Shown: one piece after another, positions 20,372-29,425 of the stretch | How positions within the stretch are numbered: the first letter of the stretch is position 1 | Layout of the letters: each line of letters starts with the position of its first letter | From: Mycobacterium gordonae | GTDB lineage: Bacteria; Actinomycetota; Actinomycetes; Mycobacteriales; Mycobacteriaceae | Direction of reading: 5' to 3' | Assembly: GCF_002101675.1 (NCBI RefSeq) | Contig: NZ_LQOY01000016.1 | Coordinates: 62,001-126,000, forward strand | DNA: 64,000 nt | The notes under the pieces: model-generated | Databases searched by the model: none | Told to the model about the DNA's origin: nothing | What the model saw: only the letters and a program-made list of their open reading frames with translations | Made by a program: the position numbers and the translations under genes

Positions 20372-23300
20372 ATGGTGTTCGTGGCGAATGGGACACCCGA
20401 ACTCCGGCCGCTTGATGGACAGTGCAAGCGGGATAGGGCCAGCCCGCCGGCGGATCGGCGCGTCCCCGACGTGATCGCCGAGTGGGTGCACCGGCGTCCT
20501 GAGGCCATCGCGCTTCGCATGGCCGGGCTGGCAGGGACGGACGTCTGGACCTATCGGCGGCTGTGGGAGCAGGTCTGCCGGATCCGGGACAACGCCTTCG
20601 GAGATCTGCCGACGGGATCCCGTGTCGTGATGGCCCAGGCCGGAGATGCCGACTACGTCGCCGGTTTCATCGCCGCGATGGATGCTGGGCTGATCCCCGT
20701 TCCGCTGTTCATGCCCGCCGCCGACGCGTCCCAGCGCTTCCTGCGACGGGCACAGCACATTCTGCGGGACTGTGAACCGGCGGCCGTCTACACGAGCGCC
20801 GGCCTTGCCGAGACGCTCGAAGGGGAGGCGCTGCCGAACGGAATCGCGCTGCGGACGCCGGACTCGAGCGTGACGTTTGCGCGGCGCGCTGTCGCCGCGG
20901 GCGACGTCGCCTTCCTGCAGTACACCTCGGGCTCCACCGGGGAGCCGAAGGGAATCGTCAATACCCACAAGTCGATGCTCTGGCAACGCACGATCGGGTT
21001 GGCGCTGTGGAATCACCCGGACGACATCCGAACCGTCAGCTGGCTGCCGCTGTATCACGATCTGGGGATTTTCTGGGGGGTGTTGCTGGCGTTGGCCACC
21101 GGTGGGACCGCGACCGTCATCCCGCCCTTCGATTTTGTGCGCCACCCGCGCATCTGGCTGGAGACCGTCGACGAGGTACGCGGAAACTGGATCGCCGGAC
21201 CGGATTTCGCCTATCGGCTCTGCATCGATGCCTTCGACGATACGAGCGCGAAATCCCTGGACCTCACCTGCCTGCGCCTGGCCGTCGATGGCGCGGAACC
21301 GGTCCGGACCGCCACGCTGCGTGACTTCGCGGCGAAGTTTCAACCGGCGGGACTGCGAGCCGACGTCATGGCTCCGCAGTACGGGCTCGCCGAAGCCGGA
21401 CTGGCGGTATCGGGCACCACGAGTCCCCGGCCGTGGGTGCGGGCGAGCTTCGACGCCGAGCAACTCAACCGCGGCCGTGCAGTCGCGTGCAGCGATGAGC
21501 CGGCGGATCGGCGCGCTCGCACCCTGGTCAGTTGCGGCGACAGCACACTGGGCTGGGACGTTCGCATCGTCGATCCACAGCTGCGGGTTGTCCTGCCGGA
21601 CGGTACCGTCGGTGAGATCTGGGTCGCCGGAGAGGGCCTGCCGGCAGGATACTGGCGCCGGCCGGACCAGACGGCGGAAACGTTCGGCGCCAAGACGTCT
21701 GACGGTGGCGGGCCGTTCCTGCGCACAGGCGACGCGGGATTCCGCCGGGATGGCGAACTGTACATCTGCGGGCGGTACCGGGACCTGATCATCGTCGGGG
21801 GCGGCAATTACTTCCCGAACGACATCGAGCTGACCGTCGAAGAGGCCGGTTGCGGCGTCGACAACGGGGGCGCCTGCGCGGTTCAGCCGGAAGCGTCGGC
21901 CGGACAGTGGTGGCTGGTCGTCGAAACGGCCTCTCCGGCAGACGACCTCGACGACCTGAGCCGTATTCTGCGCCGCCGCATTCTGACCGCGCACCGGACC
22001 GCACCGGAGCGCATCATCTGGGTGCGACAGCGGGCGCTGCCCCGGACGACGTCCGGAAAGATTCGGCGACGCAAAACGCTCGAGTTGCTTGCGGCCAGCA
22101 AGTTAGATGTCCTGCAAGAGATTTCGGCGGATCCCAACCACCCGGTCGCGGTCACGGAGTTGGCGGGGCGCGTCGCGGCCCTACTCGGCGTCACCGCGGG
22201 TGATCTGGCTGGTGATACCGATCTGGTTACACTGGGCCTGACCTCGGTGATGGTCGCACAGGTCGTGGAATGGTCGGCAGCGCGATCACGACGATTGGAC
22301 TTCGCCGAGCTCTATGCCGAACCGACACTGGATAATTGGCAGCGACTTTACGACGCTGCCGCTACGGCAAGCTCGCGACTGGTCGGCTCCGACGGATCGA
22401 CGACGGCATTGCAACGCGCTTACTGGGTCGGCCGCGGCGCCGAACAACCCCTCGGCGGCGTGGGCTGCCAGACCTACTTCGAGTTGGGCGGCGCGGACAT
22501 CGACCCGATTCGGCTGGACGCGGCGCTGGACGGACTGGCGCGCCGGCACCCGATGTTGCGCAGCATGTTTCCCGATGCCGACCGATTCCACATCGCGCCG
22601 CGCAACATCCACGCCCCGTTGCGGATACACGATCTGACCGGTACCACCGACACCGACCGCAGCCGGCACCTCACCGAGGTGCGTGCCCGGCTGCGCACAC
22701 ATCGATTCGACATCGAAAGCGGAGACACCTGGCGGGTCGAGCTCACGCGTCTGGATGATCGTTGCGTTCTGCACTGTGCCATCGACCTCATCATCGCTGA
22801 CCTGACCAGCATCGGCATTTTCCTGCGCGACCTGGCCGCGCTCTACCGCGGTGACGAGTTGACCTGTGCTCCAAACTCTTTCGATGCAGCGGCCCGGATG
22901 CCAGCGCCAACCCGCGATGATGCCGAATTGTTGCCCGAAGGCCCACAGCTGCCCCGGGTCGAAGAGCGTGACGTCGTCTTCCGGCGTGAGCAACACGCGC
23001 TGAGCCGCGACTCGATCGCCGGCCTGGACGCGGCGTGCCGCGCCCACGGCGTCACCCGGGCCGCCGCCTTCCTCGCCGTGTACAGCCTGGTGCTGCAGCG
23101 CTGGAGCACCACACCCGACTTCCTGATCAATGTGACGACTTTCGGCCGTCCGCCGGGTGTCGCGGATGTGATTGGTGATTTCACTCAGACGCACCTATAC
23201 CGGACCGGAGGGCATGCTCAGGCCGCTTTCGCCGAGCAGGTGCGCAACGCACAGCGGGGCCTGCGCGCCGCGCTCGCCGGCGCCGAATCCACCGATCTGT

Positions 23301-26300
23301 TGGCGGCGCAACTGCGGGCAGGTCACGGACACAGCGGAATCGCCCCGGTGGTATTCACCTACGCTGCGGACACCACCGTCCTGCGGCACGCCGACGCCGA
23401 AACCCTCGGCACCGTCGGCGAAGTGACGTCGATGACCCCCCAGGTGATCATCGACAACCAGGTCGGCGCGCTCGGTGGGGATCTGATCGTGTCCTGGGAT
23501 TACCGCGCGGGTTGCTTTCCGGGTGCTGTCGTCACCGACATGTTCGCGGCATACGTCGGACTGCTGCAGCGCCTCGGCAGTCACGATTGGGCCCTCCCGC
23601 TCTCCATTGAGCTGCCGAAACATTCAGCCCTGGCCCGCCAACGGTGTAACGCCACGACCGTGCCCACGCCGCCAGGAGCGCTTTACCAGGCGTTCCGGGA
23701 GCACGCTCGACGCAACCCCGCCGCCATCGCGTTGTGTTGGGCCGCCGACGAATTCGGCCCAGGACTCAACGGAGATCCGATCGCCGCCGCTCACCCGCAC
23801 CTGACCTACGGCGCACTCGACGAACTGGCACGCCGCGTCGCCGGCGCGCTGGCCGCTCGGCACGCGCCGGGCTCGATCATCGGAATTCAGCTTCCCAAGG
23901 GACCCGCGCAGGTCGTCGCCGTGCTCGGAGTCCTGATGTCCGGCTGCGGCTACCTCCCGGTCGGTGTGGACCAGCCCGGCGAGCGGTTTGCCCGCATTTG
24001 CGCACTGTCCGCAATGGCGGGCCTGATCCGGTCAGGAGGCCAGGAACACAGCGCGTTCACCGCCGGACCGATCGTGCACGACATCGAGTTCATGTTGCGA
24101 AGCGCGCCGGCCGAGCCTCTCCCGGTGGACCCGCACGACATCGCCTACGTGATCTACACTTCCGGTTCAACCGGCGAACCCAAAGGTGTTCTCATCTCGC
24201 ACGCGGCGGCGCTGAACACGATCGTCGACGTGAACCGCCGGAACGCAATCGGCGCCACCGACGTCCTGCTGGCGTTGTCGGCGCTGGATTTCGACCTCAG
24301 TGTGTACGACATCTTCGGGCCGCTGAGCCGCGGGGCCAGCGTCGTGACGATCTCCGAGACACACCGGCGCGACGCGTTTCGCTGGAAGGCGCTGATCACT
24401 GAATTCTCGGTGACCGTATGGAATTCGGTGCCGCCGCTGCTGGACATGCTGCTGATCGCGGTGGGAGACGAACCCGCAGCGTTGTCGACGCTGCGTTCGG
24501 TGTTCCTCTCCGGGGATTGGATTCCGCACGACATGGCACGGCGTCTGCACGGAGTCGCCCCGCAGGCGCGGCTGGTCGCGATGGGTGGCGCTACCGAGGC
24601 CGCGATCTGGTCCAACGAGTTCGTGGTCGCCGACCGAGACCCCGAGTGGGTGTCGGTCCCGTACGGATACCCATTGGGCAATCAGGTGTTCCGGGTGGTC
24701 GACAACACCGGCCAGGATCGCCCCGACCACGTTGCGGGTGAATTGTGGATCGGTGGAGCGGGCGTCGCGCTCGGCTACCAGAGCGCACCGGCGCTCACCG
24801 CCGAGAAATTCGTGGCGGACGAGGAAGGGCGGCGGTGGTATCGCACGGGTGACCTCGGATGCTATTGGCCCGATGGCACCCTGGAATTTCTCGGCCGGAT
24901 CGATGCCCAGGTGAAGATCAACGGCCACCGGGTGGAATGCGGCGAGATCGAACACGTGCTGCGGGGACATCCGGGAGTCGGCAGCGCCGTGGTGGTCCCC
25001 ATCCACAGCAACCGGGCGCTGGGTGCCGTCATCGTCGCGGAATGCGATGCCGCGGAACCGAGTTCCGCCGAGTTGCGGATGCACCTCGAGTCCCGGCTGC
25101 CGCAGTACATGGTTCCGAACCTTTTCCTTTTCGGCTCCACGTTGCCGCTCAACGGCAACGGCAAAGTCGATCGCCGCAGGGCCGCCCTGGACGTAGAGGC
25201 CGACGCGCACGCGGCATCGCACCGGCAGCCGAGCGGTGCGCTCACCCCGGTGGAACAGCGTGTCGCCGAAGTGTGGTCGGCCGTACTGGACTCACCGATC
25301 ACCAACCACGATGACAACTTCTTCCGCCGCGGTGGGGACAGCCTGCGGGCAACGCAGGTGGCCCGGGAACTGAAGCGCAAGGGTGTGCACGGCGCGGACG
25401 TCGGTCAACTGCTCAAACGCCAGACGCTCCGCGAGTTCAGCTCGGTATGTGTCGCCGGCCCGCTCCCCGACGATGCGGGCGAACACTCGGTCGCGACTGC
25501 CGTGACGGAGTTCCCGCTGACGCGTCTGCAGCAGGCGTACGTGCTCGGCAGCGCGGGGATGAACGGAACCCTCCGCGCGCCAACATACTTCGCGGTGGTT
25601 CTCGAGGCGACTGAGCCGGCGGACGACATCGACCCGGACCGGTTCGCCGCCGTTGTCAGCCGATGCGTCGACGAGTTCGACCTGCTGCGTTGCACCCTGG
25701 ATACCGACACCGGACAACGAGTGCACGCCCACGCCGGGCCGGTTGCCGTCACGATGGTTGCCGGCCTCGACCCCGACGTGCTGATGCAACGAATGGCCGG
25801 CGAGACGTTCGATCCGCGGGCGGTTCCAGCCGTCCAATGCTTTGCGCTCACCGGCTCATCGCGCCACATCGGGTTGCTGATCAACTACCTGAGCCTCGAT
25901 GCGCGCAGTCTGACCACGGTCATCGCGACGATCGTCGCCGACTACCAGCGCTCGCCACGGCCATTCCAAGTTGATTGCGGCGCTACCGTTTTCGCACGGT
26001 TCGCGGCCGAGACACCCCACAACGGCTATGCGCACGAGCACAGCCCGCCACCGGCGCTGCCATTGTGCGTTGGCGGCGCTGGTGACCACGACGGCCGGGT
26101 CCGCTTCGCAAGGTCCACCTTCACGCTTGATCCGCACGAGTTCGGCTGCCTGCGCGAGCGGGCCTCTCGGCTGGGTGTCACCCCCACCGCGCTGATCTTC
26201 GAGGCCTTCGGCGCGGCGCTGTACGCAACGGGGACCGGACCGCGGTTCGCAATCGTGGTGCCCACGTCGCACCGGCCGGACTACGCGCCGGCTGACCGTG

Positions 26301-29300
26301 AGGTGCTGGGCAGCTTCACCAGACTGATGCTGTGCGACCTGGACTACAGCGTCGCCGAACCCGGCTCCCAGGAGGCGGTCTCCGCCGCTCAGGAGCAGTT
26401 GTGGTGCGCGGTCGGCGATGCCGGTGATGCGACGGCGTACCTTGCCGCGCTGAGAGCGGCCGGATCGGCGGGCTATCCCGTCGTCTTCACCAGCACGCTG
26501 GGCCTGGTCCCTCAGCGGTCCGCTCAGTTGTCGAGCGTCTGCACCCTGACACAAACTCCGGGTGTGTGGCTCGACTGCCAGGTGGAAGACCACAGCGGGG
26601 GGGCCCGGATCAGCTGGGACGTGGCTACCGGAGTGATTCCCGATGAGGCGCTGACACAGGGATTCTCCTACTTCGAAAACGCAGTGCGCGGCGGGCGCCT
26701 CGCCGAACCGGTCCCTGACACCGAGGACTGTGATTGGCCCACCGCGGTGATCGCCACAGCGAGACGGCTGTGCGGCACGAGGCAGGTGCGCCAGGAGTAC
26801 GCGGCTTTGCTGCGGCATTGGGGGCAAGTGCGGAACGGGTTTGCGGCGCACCAGGACACCGACCGGGCGGCGCGCAGGCTGGCCGACATCATCACCGGCG
26901 CGGCATCCCCGCAGACGCTGATCGGTGACCCACAACTGGCTCCGGAGGCGCTGCTGCTCGCCGACGAGCGGACGCAACGGGCGCTCGAGGAGCTCACCGA
27001 GCGAATCTTCGCACATTCGCGTCAGGTCGGCCGGCGGCTCCGGATCATGGAGATAGGCTCGCGGACCGGCCTGATCACCGAGCGGCTCACCGGTCTGATC
27101 GGTGCGGTCGTGCAGGAGTACCTGTGCTTCGAGCCTAACCCCGTGCAGGCTGCTATCGCGGCCGACCGGAACATGAAGTCGCCTGTCCGGCGGCTTAATT
27201 CGCATCGGCAGCTCGCCGCGACCGAGGCGGATGTCGTGGTCTGCTGCGGCTCCCTGCACCAGCTCACCGACGCGGGCGCGGTGCTCGACGCGGTCACCGT
27301 GGCCGAAGGTGGCTGGCTCTGGGTGGCTGAAATCTGTGAGATCAGCACGGCGACACTGGTCAGCGCCGCCGTGCTGAACCCCGATCTGCTCTCGGCGGGG
27401 CCACTGCCCGCGGCGCACGAGTGGTGGCGGTTTCTGGCGCAACGGCATTGGCAGCCGGCCCAGATGACGCAGAACGGACCCGGCCTGACAATCATCGCCC
27501 ATCCCCGGTGCCAGGATCGGCGGCCTCGGGCGGCACCCCGGTCCGACGTGGCGCCGCCTCCGCCGCCGGCGGGCCCGGCGCGCGTCCGGGCCGTGGACGA
27601 GTCGGTGCTGGCGACGATCGCCGGAATTTGGCAGCGGCACTTGAACATTGCCGGATCCGCTTTACCCGCCGCCGATGACGATTTCTTCTTGCTCGGCGGG
27701 GACAGCCTGGTGGCTACCCGGGTTTACGCCGACCTGCAGAGTGCCGGCTTCACGCGGCTGGCCCTCGTCGACCTGTTCAACTACCCGGTGCTGGCCGAAC
27801 TCGCCGAGCGCGCGGGTACACCCACCCCGGCGCGTCAAGCGCGGCAGCAGTCGACCATCACGGCCGGTGACGAATCGTCTTATCCGCTGACCGTCGTCCA
27901 GCAGGCCTACCTGGCCGGCCGGTTCGGCGGATTCATGCTCAGCGGTGTTGCCGCACACTGCTATTTCGAGTTCGACGTGCACGAGTTCGACCTGATGAAG
28001 TTCGAGACGGCCGCGCGGCAACTCATCGACCGCCATCCCGGGCTGCGTACCACGGTGACGCGCGAATCCTCGCGCTGGTGCGCAGTCGTGCACCCCGGCC
28101 CGATCGAACCGGTGGTGCGCGTTTACGACGATGTACGGACACCGATGCGCGACCAGGTCATCGACCTGACGGCGCGGCCCGGGATCGATTTTGGCGTGCA
28201 GCTGTGTGGCAGCGGGCGCGCCATCGTAGGGATCGGTATGGACAACATCATGCTCGACGGCGCCAGCATGATGATTGCGCTGGCTCAGCTGGAATACCTC
28301 TACCGGGGTGGCGGCATCGATGAGTTGCCTTCGCTCCCGACAACATTCGCACACTATGTGGCCCGTCACCCGGAACTGTGGCCCGACGCCGACGAAGACG
28401 TCCTGCCGAGGCTGGCCGACAGCCGTGACTACTGGCGTTCCCGCCTGCCCGTACTGCCCGCGGCGCCGCCGTTGGCCGCGATGCAGGAGCTGCTCGACAT
28501 CGAGAAGCCGGTGTTCGAACGGGTGGAAGCAACTGTCGGGCCATCCGACTGGTGCCGGATCACCGAGGCATGCCGCGCCGAAAGAGTCACCGCTGCATCG
28601 TTTCTGCTTGCTCACTACGCGCGAGTGCTGGGCGGGTGGTCAGACACCGATCACTTCTGTGTCAATGTCACCCTCTTCGATCGGGATCCTGATGTGCCGG
28701 GGATCGAACAGGTCATCGGCGACTTCACATCGTTGCTACTCCTGGAGTGCCGCGTCGATGCCACCGAGTCGATATGGGAACTGGCGCGCCGGTTGCAGCG
28801 GCAGCTGTTCACCGACTTGCCCCATCGCGCCGCGGATGCGGTATGGCTACAGCGTGAACTGTTGCGCCATCATGGCCAACCGGCCAAAGCGGTGTTCCCG
28901 GTGGTATTCACCTGCGGGCTCGGCCTGACCGATACGTCGCGGGGTACGCCGTTGGAGCTCGGCCGGTTGGTGTTCGGCCTCTCCCAGACTCCGCAGACGG
29001 TGCTGGACTTTCAGATGTGGGAGCACGCCGGGGGACTGTCGCTCTCCTGGGACTTCGTCACCCAGGCGATTCCGCCGGAAGCCGCGCTGCACAACCTCGA
29101 CACGATGGTCGACGGTATGCTCACGGCCGCCATAATCCCGGCTGCCATAAATCCGGACGCCCGGTACGACGAACTCAGCGACCAGGTTCTGCGGACCTGC
29201 GCGGCGACGCTCGGCCTGCCGCGTGTTGAGCCGGCAGACAATTTCTTTCGGCTGGGCGGGGACTCGGTGACGGCGACCAGAGTCGTCGAACAGCTCAGTC

Positions 29301-29425
29301 GGGACGTGTCGCCCGCCGCGACGCTGCGACTGTTGTTCGAGCATCCGGTGATCGGTGATTTCGTGACCCAACTCAGGACGGTCGCCGACGATGCCGGCCC
29401 AGACTTCGAAGAGGGCGTGCTGTGA
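20372..29425 (+). CDS. Nonribosomal peptide synthetase: FAAL-ACP-Cy-A(Cys)-PCP-Cy-MT-like-PCP-Cy-PCP
   Basis: The protein has 3017 aa; the ATG at 20372 has GGAGGAG before it. Domains in order: fatty-acyl-AMP ligase (about 1-590; YTSGSTGEPKG at about 184, WLPLYHDLG, AGPDFAYRLC); carrier Ser625; cyclisation domain Cy1 with D805xxxxD810xxS813; an adenylation domain (about 1120-1600) whose pocket FDLSVYDIF, WNSVP, LSGDW, ATEAAIW matches the cysteine code; carrier Ser1657; Cy2 with Asn1838 replacing the first Asp of DxxxxDxxS; a methyltransferase-like domain (about 2120-2385) with altered motif I (EIGSRTG); carrier Ser2445; Cy3 with D2624, D2629, S2632; carrier Ser2965. It resembles yersiniabactin HMWP2, where one adenylation domain loads several carriers, but is primed by a fatty-acyl ligase. 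No condensation domain of the ordinary type is present. Confidence 0.93.
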   Translation: MVFVANGTPELRPLDGQCKRDRASPPADRRVPDVIAEWVHRRPEAIALRMAGLAGTDVWTYRRLWEQVCRIRDNAFGDLPTGSRVVMAQAGDADYVAGFIAAMDAGLIPVPLFMPAADASQRFLRRAQHILRDCEPAAVYTSAGLAETLEGEALPNGIALRTPDSSVTFARRAVAAGDVAFLQYTSGSTGEPKGIVNTHKSMLWQRTIGLALWNHPDDIRTVSWLPLYHDLGIFWGVLLALATGGTATVIPPFDFVRHPRIWLETVDEVRGNWIAGPDFAYRLCIDAFDDTSAKSLDLTCLRLAVDGAEPVRTATLRDFAAKFQPAGLRADVMAPQYGLAEAGLAVSGTTSPRPWVRASFDAEQLNRGRAVACSDEPADRRARTLVSCGDSTLGWDVRIVDPQLRVVLPDGTVGEIWVAGEGLPAGYWRRPDQTAETFGAKTSDGGGPFLRTGDAGFRRDGELYICGRYRDLIIVGGGNYFPNDIELTVEEAGCGVDNGGACAVQPEASAGQWWLVVETASPADDLDDLSRILRRRILTAHRTAPERIIWVRQRALPRTTSGKIRRRKTLELLAASKLDVLQEISADPNHPVAVTELAGRVAALLGVTAGDLAGDTDLVTLGLTSVMVAQVVEWSAARSRRLDFAELYAEPTLDNWQRLYDAAATASSRLVGSDGSTTALQRAYWVGRGAEQPLGGVGCQTYFELGGADIDPIRLDAALDGLARRHPMLRSMFPDADRFHIAPRNIHAPLRIHDLTGTTDTDRSRHLTEVRARLRTHRFDIESGDTWRVELTRLDDRCVLHCAIDLIIADLTSIGIFLRDLAALYRGDELTCAPNSFDAAARMPAPTRDDAELLPEGPQLPRVEERDVVFRREQHALSRDSIAGLDAACRAHGVTRAAAFLAVYSLVLQRWSTTPDFLINVTTFGRPPGVADVIGDFTQTHLYRTGGHAQAAFAEQVRNAQRGLRAALAGAESTDLLAAQLRAGHGHSGIAPVVFTYAADTTVLRHADAETLGTVGEVTSMTPQVIIDNQVGALGGDLIVSWDYRAGCFPGAVVTDMFAAYVGLLQRLGSHDWALPLSIELPKHSALARQRCNATTVPTPPGALYQAFREHARRNPAAIALCWAADEFGPGLNGDPIAAAHPHLTYGALDELARRVAGALAARHAPGSIIGIQLPKGPAQVVAVLGVLMSGCGYLPVGVDQPGERFARICALSAMAGLIRSGGQEHSAFTAGPIVHDIEFMLRSAPAEPLPVDPHDIAYVIYTSGSTGEPKGVLISHAAALNTIVDVNRRNAIGATDVLLALSALDFDLSVYDIFGPLSRGASVVTISETHRRDAFRWKALITEFSVTVWNSVPPLLDMLLIAVGDEPAALSTLRSVFLSGDWIPHDMARRLHGVAPQARLVAMGGATEAAIWSNEFVVADRDPEWVSVPYGYPLGNQVFRVVDNTGQDRPDHVAGELWIGGAGVALGYQSAPALTAEKFVADEEGRRWYRTGDLGCYWPDGTLEFLGRIDAQVKINGHRVECGEIEHVLRGHPGVGSAVVVPIHSNRALGAVIVAECDAAEPSSAELRMHLESRLPQYMVPNLFLFGSTLPLNGNGKVDRRRAALDVEADAHAASHRQPSGALTPVEQRVAEVWSAVLDSPITNHDDNFFRRGGDSLRATQVARELKRKGVHGADVGQLLKRQTLREFSSVCVAGPLPDDAGEHSVATAVTEFPLTRLQQAYVLGSAGMNGTLRAPTYFAVVLEATEPADDIDPDRFAAVVSRCVDEFDLLRCTLDTDTGQRVHAHAGPVAVTMVAGLDPDVLMQRMAGETFDPRAVPAVQCFALTGSSRHIGLLINYLSLDARSLTTVIATIVADYQRSPRPFQVDCGATVFARFAAETPHNGYAHEHSPPPALPLCVGGAGDHDGRVRFARSTFTLDPHEFGCLRERASRLGVTPTALIFEAFGAALYATGTGPRFAIVVPTSHRPDYAPADREVLGSFTRLMLCDLDYSVAEPGSQEAVSAAQEQLWCAVGDAGDATAYLAALRAAGSAGYPVVFTSTLGLVPQRSAQLSSVCTLTQTPGVWLDCQVEDHSGGARISWDVATGVIPDEALTQGFSYFENAVRGGRLAEPVPDTEDCDWPTAVIATARRLCGTRQVRQEYAALLRHWGQVRNGFAAHQDTDRAARRLADIITGAASPQTLIGDPQLAPEALLLADERTQRALEELTERIFAHSRQVGRRLRIMEIGSRTGLITERLTGLIGAVVQEYLCFEPNPVQAAIAADRNMKSPVRRLNSHRQLAATEADVVVCCGSLHQLTDAGAVLDAVTVAEGGWLWVAEICEISTATLVSAAVLNPDLLSAGPLPAAHEWWRFLAQRHWQPAQMTQNGPGLTIIAHPRCQDRRPRAAPRSDVAPPPPPAGPARVRAVDESVLATIAGIWQRHLNIAGSALPAADDDFFLLGGDSLVATRVYADLQSAGFTRLALVDLFNYPVLAELAERAGTPTPARQARQQSTITAGDESSYPLTVVQQAYLAGRFGGFMLSGVAAHCYFEFDVHEFDLMKFETAARQLIDRHPGLRTTVTRESSRWCAVVHPGPIEPVVRVYDDVRTPMRDQVIDLTARPGIDFGVQLCGSGRAIVGIGMDNIMLDGASMMIALAQLEYLYRGGGIDELPSLPTTFAHYVARHPELWPDADEDVLPRLADSRDYWRSRLPVLPAAPPLAAMQELLDIEKPVFERVEATVGPSDWCRITEACRAERVTAASFLLAHYARVLGGWSDTDHFCVNVTLFDRDPDVPGIEQVIGDFTSLLLLECRVDATESIWELARRLQRQLFTDLPHRAADAVWLQRELLRHHGQPAKAVFPVVFTCGLGLTDTSRGTPLELGRLVFGLSQTPQTVLDFQMWEHAGGLSLSWDFVTQAIPPEAALHNLDTMVDGMLTAAIIPAAINPDARYDELSDQVLRTCAATLGLPRVEPADNFFRLGGDSVTATRVVEQLSRDVSPAATLRLLFEHPVIGDFVTQLRTVADDAGPDFEEGVL

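Noticed and set aside
25856..27640. 594-codon minus-strand frame inside the first NRPS gene
   Set aside because: It lies antisense to a clear NRPS domain order, shows no family features and has Arg/Pro/Gly-rich shadow composition.
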